A stretch of DNA of 64,000 bases from Halomonas sp. ALS9 (GCF_001651035.1 NZ_LXRG01000192.1:248001-312000); one strand, 5' to 3'; shown: positions 11,899-21,853, counted from the first letter of the stretch. The notes: generated from the letters alone by a model not told the origin. Numbers and translations: made by a program.

Positions 11899-11940
11899 TT
11901 GACAGTATGAGAAGCTATCGCATATAGAATATTTTCTCAT
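11899..11940 (+). promoter_or_regulatory. Promoter with Fur-like half-sites before the siderophore-binding protein
   Basis: TTGACA (11899-11904) lies 18 bp before TATAGA (11923-11928), a plausible sigma-70 promoter. The half-sites ATGAGAA (11907-11913) and TTCTCAT (11934-11940) form a perfect inverted repeat and resemble halves of Fur boxes, but they are 20 bp apart instead of adjacent. Iron control by Fur is therefore inference, supported mainly by the downstream gene. Confidence 0.4.
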
Positions 11941-11952
11941 AAAGGAAGCTCA

Positions 11953-12834
11953 ATGAAGCACGCAGCTATCACCACAACCGCTCTCACAACCCTCACTGCA
12001 ACGCTACTTCTGGCCAGCGCCGCCGCGAGCGCCGACCAGCGTATCGCCACCTTCGATTTAGGCAGCCTGGATACACTGGATGCTTTAGGTTTAAGCGATC
12101 AGGTGGTGGGCGTACCTAAATCTAGCCTACCCGGCTATCTAAAGCAGTATGCAGAAGAGACCTACGCCGATATTGGTGGTCTGCGCTCTCCAGATATGGA
12201 CGCCATTCGCCAAAGCGATCCCAGCCTAATTCTCTACACCGGTCGTCAAGGAGAGTGGGAAGACGAACTTGGCGAGATTGCCCCGTTGCTCAACACAAGC
12301 CTGCAAGGCGATAACTACCTCACTACTTTTGATGACAACGTTCGCGAGCTAGCCAGCCAGACAGGAGCCGAAGCTGAAGCGGAAGACGCACTTGAAATCC
12401 TGCACAACGAGATCGAGACCCAACGCGAAACACTAAGCAACGCTCCCCGCACGCTAGTGGTCACCCACAATGGCGGCAACCTGATGCTCAACCAACACCC
12501 GGTGGTTCACGATGTACTGGGCATAGCAGCGCTTGAGATGCCCGATAGCGTGACAAGCGAAACCCGTGGCACACGCACCTTTACTCCACTTTCACCCGAG
12601 GCGATTAGTGACATTGATCCGGAAGTTGTGCTGGTGGTTGATCGCAGCGCGGCGATTGGCGATGAGGCCGCAGACGCGGATGCCATAGCGCAAATGCTTT
12701 TAGAAGCGGGTGCTGAAAAAACGCGGGTTGTCATGTTAACACCCGCGCTGTGGTATCTCTCTGGCGGTGGTTTGCAGAGCTTAGCCCTGCAAATCGATGA
12801 AGTATCAGCGGCGCTAAGCTCATCAAATAACTAA
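11953..12834 (+). CDS. Periplasmic siderophore/iron-complex binding protein of an ABC importer, orphan
   Basis: A 293-residue exported protein with a signal peptide (hydrophobic stretch ending at about 27, AAASAD). The mature part starts RIATFDLGSLDTLDALG and continues VVGVPKSSLPGYLKQY, the pattern of the CeuE/FatB/YclQ group of catecholate and petrobactin-type siderophore-binding proteins. It would capture the iron complex in the periplasm and hand it to an inner-membrane permease. No permease or ATPase gene is adjacent; the only such set in the window is at 42-45 kb and has its own binding protein. Iron-regulated expression is plausible from the upstream half-sites. Confidence 0.85.
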   Translation: MKHAAITTTALTTLTATLLLASAAASADQRIATFDLGSLDTLDALGLSDQVVGVPKSSLPGYLKQYAEETYADIGGLRSPDMDAIRQSDPSLILYTGRQGEWEDELGEIAPLLNTSLQGDNYLTTFDDNVRELASQTGAEAEAEDALEILHNEIETQRETLSNAPRTLVVTHNGGNLMLNQHPVVHDVLGIAALEMPDSVTSETRGTRTFTPLSPEAISDIDPEVVLVVDRSAAIGDEAADADAIAQMLLEAGAEKTRVVMLTPALWYLSGGGLQSLALQIDEVSAALSSSNN

Positions 12835-12848
12835 GTATTCGCGAAACG

Positions 12849-12886
12849 CCCCCTCTTACGACATCACCACAGCCGCTAAGAGGGGG
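12849..12886. terminator. Hairpin between convergent genes
   Basis: CCCCCTCTTA and TAAGAGGGGG are perfect 10-bp arms around an 18-nt loop, between the binding-protein stop and the convergent chemoreceptor stop. No T-run follows, so termination is inferred from the position. Confidence 0.5.
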
Positions 12887-12915
12887 TAGTGCGGCCCGAC
12901 AAGAAAGGGGTGGAC

Positions 12916-14598
12916 TTAAAACTCTTCCCACTCGTTATCCGCAGCACTTTTCGACTGCGCTAACCGGGGCGCTGGCCGAAGCAACGTTTGCTGCGGCTTG
13001 GCCGGAGCCAAAGGCGCGGAATGAGTTGCCGCGCCACCTTCCACTAAACGGAAGGATGCTACGACACTTTCAAGCCGCGCCGCTTGCTCTTCCAACGAGC
13101 TTGCTGCCGAAGAAGCCTCTTGCACCAGCGCCGCATTCTGCTGGGTCACTTCATCCATTTGGGCGACCGCTTGGTTGACCTGCTCAATGCCAGAACTCTG
13201 CTCCTGAGATGCCGCAGAGATTTCATCCATAATATCGGTCACGCGGCGCACCGAAGCGACCACCTCGCGCATTGTTTCGCCGGCGCTTTCAACTAATACC
13301 GAGCCCTCTTTCACCTGAGTTGATGAGGCATCAATCAGTGCTTTGATCTCTTTGGCGGCATCTGCACTGCGGCTCGCCAGATTACGCACTTCGCTGGCCA
13401 CCACGGCAAAGCCACGCCCTTGCTCGCCCGCCCGCGCTGCTTCCACCGAGGCATTGAGTGCCAGAATATTGGTTTGAAAGGCGATAGAGTCGATAACGCT
13501 GATAATATCAGCAACTTTCTGTGAGCTGCCTGAAATGCCATGCATTGTGGTAATTACGCGCTCAACCACATCACCACCGTTACTGGCCGTGCTGGACGCA
13601 TCGTTCGCCAACTGGCTGGCCTGACGGGCATTATCGGCATTCTGTTTAACGGTAGCGGTTAGCTGCTCCATGCTGGCGGCAGTCTCCTGCAGCGATGCCG
13701 CCTGCTGCTCAGTACGCGACGATAGATCCGCGTTGCCGCTGGCAATTTCACGCGCGCCGATATGAATCGAGCCGCTGCTATCACGCACTTCCGAAACCGT
13801 TTTGACCAAATTACTCTGCATATGCTGCATAGCGATAAACAGCTTGCCAATCTCATTACGCCCACGATCACTGACTTTCCCTGAAAGGTCATTTTTAGCG
13901 ATACGTTCAAAGTGCGCCACTGCCTCGTCCAGCGGTTTTACGATAGAGCCGACCATGGCGATGCGAACGAATAGCACCATTAACGCAGCGATAATCAGGG
14001 CTGCCAACTCAATGTACCCAAAGAACTGCGTCTCACTTTCGTAGTCGTCTACCAGTTGGTCAGCGTAATCCACCAAGTAATCACTAAAAGCACTACTTGC
14101 AGCGATAAACTCACGGTTCAAAGTACTTGTTGCCTCTCGCGCAGCTCTTAGTCCAACATCATCACCCGCTTGAACGGACTCGCTTAACGGTATTATTCCT
14201 TGCTGCATAAGGCTGTTGAAGGTAGTCACCACGGCGTCTGCAAGAGCTGGCTGTAAAGCATGAGGGTCATATGATTGGAAGCTGGTAAAAAAGTCCTGTG
14301 CCTCAATTTGAAAGGTTCGTGCTCGCTCCAAGTACTCCTGGGCTAAACGGGCGTTACCCTCCTCTCTCGCGGTCAAACTATTCATATAGTTAAGCTGTGC
14401 ATTCGCTACCGACTGTTGAGCACGATTGAGAGGTAGCATTTGATGCATTGCCGCATCGTCCAAATTGACGAGGGCTATATCCCCCTGTTTACTAGACTGG
14501 TGGCTGAGAAAAGCAATTATTAGTATTATTATCGAGAAAATAGCGAGTATGAGAGTCAAACTCATTTTCACTGAGGTGTTGCTAAGTAGTCGATTCAT
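12916..14598 (-). CDS. Methyl-accepting chemotaxis protein (first of a tandem pair)
   Basis: A 560-residue inner-membrane chemoreceptor. It has a first transmembrane helix at about 10-32, a periplasmic four-helix-bundle-type sensor to about 185, a second helix, a HAMP domain and a long cytoplasmic coiled coil with the signalling hairpin [20 protein letters not shown]. The C-terminus ends in EWEEF, like the xWxxF pentapeptide by which receptors tether CheR and CheB. I start at ATG 14598 because the second receptor begins with the same MNRxLSN; an ATG 27 bp upstream would add nine non-conserved residues. The cytoplasmic half is nearly identical to the next gene, the sensor half is not. Confidence 0.93.
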   Translation of the reverse strand: MNRLLSNTSVKMSLTLILAIFSIIILIIAFLSHQSSKQGDIALVNLDDAAMHQMLPLNRAQQSVANAQLNYMNSLTAREEGNARLAQEYLERARTFQIEAQDFFTSFQSYDPHALQPALADAVVTTFNSLMQQGIIPLSESVQAGDDVGLRAAREATSTLNREFIAASSAFSDYLVDYADQLVDDYESETQFFGYIELAALIIAALMVLFVRIAMVGSIVKPLDEAVAHFERIAKNDLSGKVSDRGRNEIGKLFIAMQHMQSNLVKTVSEVRDSSGSIHIGAREIASGNADLSSRTEQQAASLQETAASMEQLTATVKQNADNARQASQLANDASSTASNGGDVVERVITTMHGISGSSQKVADIISVIDSIAFQTNILALNASVEAARAGEQGRGFAVVASEVRNLASRSADAAKEIKALIDASSTQVKEGSVLVESAGETMREVVASVRRVTDIMDEISAASQEQSSGIEQVNQAVAQMDEVTQQNAALVQEASSAASSLEEQAARLESVVASFRLVEGGAATHSAPLAPAKPQQTLLRPAPRLAQSKSAADNEWEEF

Positions 14599-14910
14599 GG
14601 GCTTATAGTCTCTATACCGATGCATTAATGCGTCGGTCTGCTTTAAGTTGACTGGGGAGCTTAGCTAATCCTATTTAAGGAAAAATTCAGTACCCTTTTG
14701 GGTTATTGAATACTACAACTCCCACCCAACTTAAAACATAGAGTTCATACTTTTTAACAATTACCCTGTTTGCAAACTAACTATTGTCTAAGTAATTTAC
14801 CCACTCATAAAGACTCGCGCAGGTGATCTCTCACCCGCACGTTAGGTTTTGCCGGTTTTTCTTGCACATCACTGCCGTTGAGCGAGTGAAAGCCAAATAT
14901 AGCCTGAGGC
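14599..14910. other. Intergenic stretch between the two chemoreceptor genes
   Basis: 312 bp with no credible gene. It should hold the promoter of the first receptor and the end of the second receptor's transcript. I see only short weak hairpins (for example ACCC-TTTT-GGGT near 14692) and no clear terminator or flagellar-sigma promoter. Confidence 0.4.
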
Positions 14911-16590
14911 CTAAAAAGCTTCCCAGTCCTGATCCGCGCTGTGCGCTTTTTGACTACGCGGTGCTGGCCGCACAAGCGCGGGCTGTCGTTGAGGAGATTG
15001 CTGGGACGAGATGAGCGGGGCGTGTTGTATAAGGCTCCCATCTTCCACTAAACGGAAGGCCGAGACGACGCTTTCAAGCCGTGCCGCCTGCTCTTCCAGT
15101 GAGCTTGCCGCTGAAGAGGCCTCTTGAACCAGGGCCGCATTCTGCTGGGTCACTTCATCCATCTGGGCAACCGCCTGGTTGACCTGTTCAATGCCCGAGC
15201 TCTGCTCTTGGGATGCCGCGGAGATCTCATCCATAATATCGGTCACGCGGCGCACCGAGGAGACCACATCTCGCATCGTCACACCGGCGCTTTCGACTAA
15301 TGCCGAGCCCTCTTTCACTTGGGTTGTTGATGCCTCAATCAGTACTTTGATCTCTTTGGCGGCATCGGCACTGCGGCTTGCCAGGTTACGCACTTCACTC
15401 GCCACCACGGCAAAACCACGGCCCTGTTCGCCTGCCCGCGCCGCTTCTACGGAGGCGTTAAGCGCCAGGATATTGGTTTGGAAGGCGATAGAGTCGATAA
15501 CGCTAATAATATCCGCCACTTTTTGCGAGCTATTAGTAATACCGTGCATGGTGGTAATGACTTTTTCAACCACTTCGCCACCGTTACTTGCGGTGCTTGA
15601 GGCGTCGTTCGCTAGCTGACTGGCCTGACGGGCATTATCGGCGTTTTGTTTAACGGTCGCGGTTAACTGCTCCATGCTGGCGGCAGTCTCTTGCAGCGAA
15701 GATGCCTGCTGCTCAGTACGCGACGATAGATCGGCGTTGCCACTGGCAATTTCACGCGCGCCGATATGAATCGAACCGCTGCTATCGCGTACTTCCGAAA
15801 CTGTTTTAGCTAGATTGCTCTGCATATGCTGCATGGCGCTAAACAGTTTACCGATCTCGTTACGCCCGCGGTCACTGATCCTGCCCGACAGGTCGTTTTG
15901 AGCAATTCGCTCAAAGTTCGCCACCGCCTCGTTAAGCGGTTTTACGATAGAGCCCACCATGGCGATGCGCACAAATAGAACCATTAGCACGGCAATCAAA
16001 AGCACAGCTAAATCGATATAACCAATCAACTGCATATCGCTTTCATAGTCATCGATCATTAGTCCATTTTGCTCTGCCATGTAATCGTTGTAGGCAATGC
16101 TCGCATCGATAAACTGCTGATTTAAATCACTGGCAGTCTCTCTTGCGTTGCGAAACTGTGCTTCATCACCTGCTGCCAACGCCGCTTCTTGGGGCATCAA
16201 TCCCTGTTCCGTCAAGCCCTGGAAATTGGCTATTAAAGTTTCCACAAAGGGCGTCTGAATAGCGATTGATTCAAATTGCGAAAAGTATTCTTGAGCTGCC
16301 TGTTGCATCCCCTGTGCTTCAGCCAGGTAATCACGCGCTGCGCGAGAGTCACCTTCATAAGCCGCGACATAGCTATTCAAGTAAAAAAGTTGAGCGTTCG
16401 CAATTGATAGCTGCCCTCGGCTAACTGAGCGCATTTGGTCTGCTGCACGGTCGACCTCTCTAAGGGATGAGCTTCCTTCTTCTCCGCCTCGATGGCCGAG
16501 AAACGCAATAATTATTATTAACAGTGAAAAAATTACCAAAACAAGCGTTAAACTCATTTTAATTGAGATATTACTAAGCATGCGATTCAT
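14911..16590 (-). CDS. Methyl-accepting chemotaxis protein (second of a tandem pair)
   Basis: A 559-residue chemoreceptor with the same plan as its neighbour: helix at about 10-32, four-helix-bundle-type periplasmic sensor, second helix near 190-210, HAMP, methylation helices and the conserved signalling tip. It ends in DWEAF, again a CheR/CheB-docking-type pentapeptide. From the HAMP domain on it differs from the first receptor at only scattered residues, while the periplasmic part has clearly diverged, which points to a tandem duplication with new ligand specificity. A GCCAATAA element upstream (minus strand, 16626-16619) weakly resembles the -10 of flagellar sigma promoters. Confidence 0.93.
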   Translation of the reverse strand: MNRMLSNISIKMSLTLVLVIFSLLIIIIAFLGHRGGEEGSSSLREVDRAADQMRSVSRGQLSIANAQLFYLNSYVAAYEGDSRAARDYLAEAQGMQQAAQEYFSQFESIAIQTPFVETLIANFQGLTEQGLMPQEAALAAGDEAQFRNARETASDLNQQFIDASIAYNDYMAEQNGLMIDDYESDMQLIGYIDLAVLLIAVLMVLFVRIAMVGSIVKPLNEAVANFERIAQNDLSGRISDRGRNEIGKLFSAMQHMQSNLAKTVSEVRDSSGSIHIGAREIASGNADLSSRTEQQASSLQETAASMEQLTATVKQNADNARQASQLANDASSTASNGGEVVEKVITTMHGITNSSQKVADIISVIDSIAFQTNILALNASVEAARAGEQGRGFAVVASEVRNLASRSADAAKEIKVLIEASTTQVKEGSALVESAGVTMRDVVSSVRRVTDIMDEISAASQEQSSGIEQVNQAVAQMDEVTQQNAALVQEASSAASSLEEQAARLESVVSAFRLVEDGSLIQHAPLISSQQSPQRQPALVRPAPRSQKAHSADQDWEAF

Positions 16591-16663
16591 TATGCGGAAC
16601 AGCTCCAGGGTTAGATTAGTTATTGGCCATCTATATAATCTAGCTAGAGAAATTCCAGCGATA

Positions 16664-16738
16664 TTAGACTAAATTAAATCAACCGTTTGATTTTCAACAG
16701 ACATGCTATCGGCTAATAGCATCTAGACTTTAGTCTAA
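16664..16738. promoter_or_regulatory. Nested inverted repeats upstream of the second chemoreceptor
   Basis: TTAGACTAAA (16664-16673) and TTTAGTCTAA (16729-16738) are perfect inverted repeats. Between them AAATCAA-CCGT-TTGATTT (16676-16693) is a second perfect inverted repeat. They lie upstream of the receptor gene and may be operator sites; the regulator is unknown. Confidence 0.4.
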
Positions 16739-16834
16739 TTTAGAAAAAATTTAATGCTGCGAGGATCGTCACGTCACCGAAGCGTGGATTCGCCAAGCCT
16801 CGGTGATGTGACAAAGAAGCGGGTAACGACGGGA

Positions 16835-19800
16835 CTATTTATCGGGGTGTATGCGAATCCGGTAGAACACGCAATAAACCACCGGCAGTACAATTAGGGT
16901 TAATAGCGTGGCGACACCGAGGCCACCGATCAACGCGACCGCCATGCTGGCGAAGAAGGCATCGCTAATCAGCGGGATCATCCCCAGCATGGTGGTTAAC
17001 GCGGCCATCGACACCGGTCTAACCCGACTAACCGCCGCCTGCACCACGGCATGGTAGCGGTCTTGATGCAGCGGTAGCTGCACATTGATCTCCTCAACTA
17101 GCACAATGGCATTCTTGATCACCATACCGATCAGGCTTAGCGTGCCCAGCAGTGCCATAAACGAAAACGGCATACCCGTGAGCAACAGCGCGCCGACGAC
17201 GCCAATAATGGTTAATGGCACCAGTGACCAAATGGCCAGCGGTTGGCGGAAGTTATTGAACAGCACCACAGTAAGAATAAACATCATCACGATGCCCAGC
17301 GGTAGCGAAGCGAATAGCCCGCTTTGCGCTTCGCCTGCGGTTTCATATTCACCGCCCCACTCCAACCGATAACCCGAGGGTAGATCTATCGCTTCCACTC
17401 TAGGGCGAATCTCGGCCAATACACTGGCGGCGGTCACCCCGCTTAACGGGTCAGGTTCGCCGTACACCGCCAGCATGCGCTCGCGATTACGGCGCATAAT
17501 CAGCGGGTCGGCCGCCTGGGTGGTGATATCGCTGATCACTTGATCGGCGGTGATATAGCGGCTTTGCTCATCACTCCACACGTTAAGTGAGCCAAGGTTA
17601 TCCACATCGTGACGCTGCTCGGGGATTGCCCGCGCCACTATTGGTATCAGGTCGCTGCCATCGCGATACACACCCACTTGGCTGCCGCTAGTACTCAGGG
17701 CAAGAGTGCTGGCCAGGTCTTCACGGGAGACACCCAACCTGCGCGCGGTATCCTCAAGAAAGACGGGCTCAATCACCTGCACGCGGTTACGCCAACTGGT
17801 GCGCACGCTGGTCATGTGCGGCGTATCACGGAACATGGCCTCTACCTGGTCACCCAACTGGCGTAGCACCGCTGGATCGCTGCCGTAGAAGCGTGCCTCT
17901 AGTTTGGCTTTTGGCGCGGGGCCAACTTCTAGCGGGGCGATTTTATAGTCGATATCGCTATGATCGCGCTCCAGCACTTTCTCAACGTCGGCCATGCGGT
18001 CGTGCTGGGTCGCTTTATCGTCGGTTTCGACAATCAACTGCGCATAGCTTGCGTAGCGGTCTTCCGGCGAATAAGTCAGGGTAAAGCGCTGCGCCCCGCC
18101 GCCCACGGTGGTAGTCAGGTGACGAACCCCCGGCATCTCCATCACGCTCTCTTCCAGCTCGCTAACGCGGCGCTGGGTTTCGAGGATATCGGTGCCCTCC
18201 GGGGTGCGGTAATCGACAAAAAAGATCGGCGTATTCGAGGCCGGAAAAAAGGCATTCTTAACCGAACCAAAGCCGACCACCGCACCCGCCAACACCGCCA
18301 CCATCAACGCCAAGGTTAACCAGCGCCAACGAATACCAGCGATAATCACGCGGCCTACAAACCGATAAACCACACCTTTGTAGGGATCCTCCTGACCGTC
18401 ACCGGGAGCAACATTGCGGAAAAACAGCTTGAAATAGAACGGCGTTAACGTCAGCGCCGTGATCCAGCTCAGCAGCAGTGAGTAGAGCAGCACGAAAAAT
18501 AGCGAGCCGATAAACTCACCGGTGGTGTCTGGCGATAAACCGATGGGCGCAAAGGCCGCAATCGCGATCAGCGTAGCCGCCAGCAAGGGCCAGGCGTTTT
18601 GGCTAACCACTTGGTGCGCTGAATCACGGATACTTTGACCCCGCTTAAGCCCCACCAGCATGCCTTCGGTAACTACAATGGCGTTATCCACCAACATGCC
18701 GAGGGCGATAATCAGCGCCCCCAGCGAGATTTTTTCGAGCTGCAGACCTTGAAAGCGCATTAGCATAAAGGTGCCGACAATGGTGATCAGTAGGATAAAT
18801 CCCATCAACAGGCCACTGCGCCAACCCATAAATAGCATCAGCACCACGATGACAATGGCCACGGCCTGCAGCAAACTCATTAAGAAGCCCGACACCGCCT
18901 CATCGACCACCTGAGGTTGGTCGTAAACGACGTTCAACTCCATGCCGAGTGGCGTGCGGGTTTGCAGTTCAGCCAGACGCTGCTGTAGCCGTTCCCCCAC
19001 TTCAACCACATTGACGCCGCTTTCAAAAGAGACGCCCAACGAGATCGCCGGCCTACCCATGTCGCGGTAAAGCTGCTGGGGCTGCTCCGCCAGTTCGCGG
19101 TTTACATCGGCAATATCGCTTAGCCGCACCAGTTCGCCATCGCCCTCGCTGACAATCAGCGCACGCAGGTCTTCAATATTCGCTGCGCTGCCCGTCGGCG
19201 TGATACGGAAACGACGGCCATCCTGTTTAAGATGTCCTGAATCCGCCACGGCATTCTGAGTCTCAAGCAACTGCTGCAGGCGAGAAAGGGGGATATTGAG
19301 TGCACGCAGGCGCTCGCGATCAACTTCAATATAGATGCGCTCTTCGTGCTCCCCGCTCAGAGATACCTTCGCGACCCCATTAACCAGCGCAAGTTCGCGT
19401 TTGAGAAAGTCAGCGTGATCCGCAAGATCCGGCATGCTATAGCCATCGCCGGTCAGGTTGACCATAAAGCCAAATACATCGCCAAAATCGTCGTTAACGC
19501 GGGACTGACTCGCCCCTGGCGGTAGCGCAGCCTGGGCGTCCTGCACTTTACGGCGCAGCGAATCCCACAGTTGCTCAAGCTCTTCGCTTTGTACCGTGCT
19601 ATCGAGCTCAACGGTGATTTGCGATAGGCCATCGGAGCTCACCGAGCTTACCCGCTTGATTGACGACATCTCCTGGATCGATTCTTCTAGCGTCGAGGTG
19701 ACTTCCTGCTCGACCTCTTCAGGCGTCGCACCGGGGTACTGCGTGGTGATAAGCGCATTGCGGATAGTAAATTCGGGGAACTCCAGCTGCCCCATGCCTA

Positions 19801-19882
19801 AAAATGATAGCGCGCCGCCCGCTAGCAGCACCACGGTCATTAAATAGCTGGCGGCGCGGTGGCGTAAGAAGTAGTCGACCAT
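16835..19882 (-). CDS. RND-family efflux transporter, inner-membrane pump subunit
   Basis: A 1015-residue resistance-nodulation-division pump with the expected repeat of two halves: a helix at the start of each, large periplasmic loops, and helix clusters at about 335-480 and 850-1010. The helix-4 proton relay reads GMLVDNAIVV, so the first aspartate of the AcrB DD pair is kept and the second is asparagine, as in several multidrug-type RND pumps. It would expel drugs, detergents or other amphiphiles driven by protons. The gene starts one base after the adaptor stop codon and belongs to that operon. No outer-membrane channel gene is linked, so a TolC-like protein elsewhere is needed. Confidence 0.94.
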   Translation of the reverse strand: MVDYFLRHRAASYLMTVVLLAGGALSFLGMGQLEFPEFTIRNALITTQYPGATPEEVEQEVTSTLEESIQEMSSIKRVSSVSSDGLSQITVELDSTVQSEELEQLWDSLRRKVQDAQAALPPGASQSRVNDDFGDVFGFMVNLTGDGYSMPDLADHADFLKRELALVNGVAKVSLSGEHEERIYIEVDRERLRALNIPLSRLQQLLETQNAVADSGHLKQDGRRFRITPTGSAANIEDLRALIVSEGDGELVRLSDIADVNRELAEQPQQLYRDMGRPAISLGVSFESGVNVVEVGERLQQRLAELQTRTPLGMELNVVYDQPQVVDEAVSGFLMSLLQAVAIVIVVLMLFMGWRSGLLMGFILLITIVGTFMLMRFQGLQLEKISLGALIIALGMLVDNAIVVTEGMLVGLKRGQSIRDSAHQVVSQNAWPLLAATLIAIAAFAPIGLSPDTTGEFIGSLFFVLLYSLLLSWITALTLTPFYFKLFFRNVAPGDGQEDPYKGVVYRFVGRVIIAGIRWRWLTLALMVAVLAGAVVGFGSVKNAFFPASNTPIFFVDYRTPEGTDILETQRRVSELEESVMEMPGVRHLTTTVGGGAQRFTLTYSPEDRYASYAQLIVETDDKATQHDRMADVEKVLERDHSDIDYKIAPLEVGPAPKAKLEARFYGSDPAVLRQLGDQVEAMFRDTPHMTSVRTSWRNRVQVIEPVFLEDTARRLGVSREDLASTLALSTSGSQVGVYRDGSDLIPIVARAIPEQRHDVDNLGSLNVWSDEQSRYITADQVISDITTQAADPLIMRRNRERMLAVYGEPDPLSGVTAASVLAEIRPRVEAIDLPSGYRLEWGGEYETAGEAQSGLFASLPLGIVMMFILTVVLFNNFRQPLAIWSLVPLTIIGVVGALLLTGMPFSFMALLGTLSLIGMVIKNAIVLVEEINVQLPLHQDRYHAVVQAAVSRVRPVSMAALTTMLGMIPLISDAFFASMAVALIGGLGVATLLTLIVLPVVYCVFYRIRIHPDK

Positions 19883-19883
19883 A

Positions 19884-20978
19884 TTAAAGCCCCTGCTCTT
19901 TTTCCCACGGCGTTACCTTGGTGTCCGTGGTTAAGCGGTGGGCTCCAGCTGCCACAATACGGTCGCCCGCTGATAAATCACCGGTAATTTCAAGCCCCTG
20001 AGAGGTTAGGGTACCTACCTCAACCGGCACCGCCTCGACGCTTTGGGGTTCAATAAAGCGCCAAACCTGGGCCTGGTCGGGGTTATCGCCTGAATAGCTC
20101 ACGGCGTCTGGAGGAAGGCGCCAAAGCGGAACAGCTTGACCGGATTGTAGAGTGCTTAAATCCAAGCGCACGTTAGCACTCATGCCATCCAACAGGGTGA
20201 TATCGTCCGGCTGGGGCAGCGTGAGCGTGACTTCATAAGCCAGGCTCTGCGCACTGGCCTGAGTGGTATAGGAGGCTAGCTGGGCGAGATAAGGTTTATC
20301 GCTATTGCCAAAACGTACTTCAAACGCCAATGCATCCCCGAAGGGCGCTCCATTGCTGCGTGGTATGCGTTGCACGATCTGTTCGGGCAGATGAAAGACC
20401 ACGTCTAGCTGCCCTGGCTGCTGGATCACCGCGACCGTCTCCTGAACCTGCACAATCTGGCGGTTATCCACCGGTACTTGGGCTATCACGCCGTCGTAAG
20501 GGGCGCGTAGCTTGGTATGTTCGACCTGCTCTTGGGCCTGCTCAAACGTGGCTCGCGCGGCCCGCCACTCACTCTGCGACTCATCAAACTGGGATTGACT
20601 CACCGCCCCACGTTGTAGGGTATAGCGCATGCGTTCCAGGGTTGCCTCGGCTAGCTCCAAGCGTGAGCGGGCGCTATCAAGCTCGCTTTGGACATTGCGA
20701 TCATCAATGCGGGCGATCACCTCACCCTCGCTCACCTGCTGGCCGGGGCTAACATTGAGCTCCAGCAGTTCCCCGGCCATACGGAATGACAAATTGCTGC
20801 GCGTAGAGGCTTCCACCCGCGCCGGAAACTGCCGCAAGGCCGCGGCATTGGCTGACTGCAAGGTGATCAACTTTACTGGCCGTGTGGTATCTGCTGACTG
20901 CGCCTGGGGTTGCTCGCAGCCCGTTAGCACGAGCAGGGCCAGTATGACGGGCAGTGAACGAAGAAAAGTAACGGGCAC
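19884..20978 (-). CDS. RND efflux periplasmic adaptor (membrane fusion) lipoprotein
   Basis: A 364-residue adaptor that joins the RND pump to an outer-membrane channel. The N-terminus is a lipoprotein signal with lipobox LTGC (Cys about residue 21). Then come a beta-barrel strand, a split lipoyl domain (SPGQQVSEGEVIARIDDRN and LRAPYDGVIAQVPVDN) around an alpha-helical hairpin, and the C-terminal barrel. It is the first gene of the two-gene operon, transcribed away from the TetR gene. The operon promoter overlaps the 40-bp palindrome, so repression by the neighbouring TetR protein is expected. Confidence 0.93.
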   Translation of the reverse strand: MPVTFLRSLPVILALLVLTGCEQPQAQSADTTRPVKLITLQSANAAALRQFPARVEASTRSNLSFRMAGELLELNVSPGQQVSEGEVIARIDDRNVQSELDSARSRLELAEATLERMRYTLQRGAVSQSQFDESQSEWRAARATFEQAQEQVEHTKLRAPYDGVIAQVPVDNRQIVQVQETVAVIQQPGQLDVVFHLPEQIVQRIPRSNGAPFGDALAFEVRFGNSDKPYLAQLASYTTQASAQSLAYEVTLTLPQPDDITLLDGMSANVRLDLSTLQSGQAVPLWRLPPDAVSYSGDNPDQAQVWRFIEPQSVEAVPVEVGTLTSQGLEITGDLSAGDRIVAAGAHRLTTDTKVTPWEKEQGL

Positions 20979-21044
20979 GAGTGGCTCCTTGATGGCGGAC
21001 AGTGCGGATTTTCAAACCGGCCTTCAGAAAATAAAGTCAGTAAC

Positions 21045-21084
21045 ATACACTTCACTGACATTCATGAATGTCAGTGAAGTGTAT
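21045..21084. promoter_or_regulatory. Perfect 40-bp palindrome, operator for the divergent TetR/RND promoters
   Basis: Two 20-bp arms (left 21045-21064, right 21065-21084) are exact reverse complements with no spacer; the centre is GACATTCA-TGAATGTC. It lies between the divergent adaptor and TetR genes. TATAAT at 21082-21087 overlaps the right end and fits the tetR -10, and TATGTT on the other strand (21047-21042) mirrors it for the pump. The core resembles operators of AcrR/TtgR-type repressors, so binding by the adjacent TetR protein is likely. Confidence 0.8.
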
Positions 21085-21156
21085 AATAATCACCAACTGG
21101 CGACTTTGCTATCCATCGCTGCCAAAATACTGCGAATTTTATTAATAGGAGCCGCT

Positions 21157-21780
21157 ATGTCCCGTCGTAAGGCTGACGCTGAGCGTACCCGCGAGGCGAT
21201 TCTTGACGCTGCGGAAGCCACCTTTATGGCTCAAGGCGTTTCACGTACTACGCTGGCACATATCGCCCAAGCGGCCGGGGTGACCCGGGGGGCGATCTAT
21301 TGGCACTTTGAGGATAAAGCAGCGGTCTTTGATGCATTATTGGAGCGAGTACGTATTCCACTTGATGAAATCGTTGATGATGCGGTACAGCAGCTAGGCG
21401 CGACACCGATCGAATGCCTGCACGATATTGCCCAACGATCACTCGCCGGCATTTGTCACGATTTACCGCTGCAGCGAGCAGCCACTATCGTGCTACACCG
21501 CTGCGAGAAATTGGAAGATGAGCACCCAAGGATCTGCATGATCACTCGACTTTCTGAGCATGCAGAGGCACAGGTAGAGCATTTGTTTGAACAGGCACAA
21601 CTAGCCGGCACTTTACGCGCTAACCTAACCCCAGCCAGCGCCCGACGACAATTTCATGGCTTTTTGATTGGTGTCTGTTTTGACTGGCTACAGGATCCCC
21701 AGCAGCATTCTCTGGCCGATGAGAGCAGCGGTATCGTGGAAACGTTAATGCGTGGTTTATTCAGCACTCAAACGGCATGA
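21157..21780 (+). CDS. TetR-family repressor of the RND pump (AcrR/TtgR-like)
   Basis: A 207-residue regulator. The N-terminal helix-turn-helix spans about 10-57 (TREAILDAAEATF, then IAQAAGVTRGAIYWHFEDKAAVFDAL), with the IYWHF signature usual for AcrR, TtgR and SmeT. The C-terminal domain would bind the pumped compounds. I start at ATG 21157 after a TAGGA ribosome site; the frame is open further upstream but that part would run through the divergent operator and the adaptor gene. It faces away from the pump operon, the standard layout for a local efflux repressor. Confidence 0.93.
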   Translation: MSRRKADAERTREAILDAAEATFMAQGVSRTTLAHIAQAAGVTRGAIYWHFEDKAAVFDALLERVRIPLDEIVDDAVQQLGATPIECLHDIAQRSLAGICHDLPLQRAATIVLHRCEKLEDEHPRICMITRLSEHAEAQVEHLFEQAQLAGTLRANLTPASARRQFHGFLIGVCFDWLQDPQQHSLADESSGIVETLMRGLFSTQTA

Positions 21781-21853
21781 GGCTAGACCCAAGCTTAAGG
21801 CGCTGATAACTATAGACATGGGCATTTAAAAACTATGTTTAGATCAATTGCTC

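Noticed and set aside
16591-16660. Flagellar sigma-28 promoter for the second chemoreceptor
   Set aside because: A GCCAATAA -10-like element exists, but the expected TAAA at the right distance is missing (TAGC instead), so it is only noted, not called.
21045-21084. 40-bp palindrome as a terminator hairpin
   Set aside because: It lies between two divergent starts, has no loop or T-run, and overlaps promoter elements.
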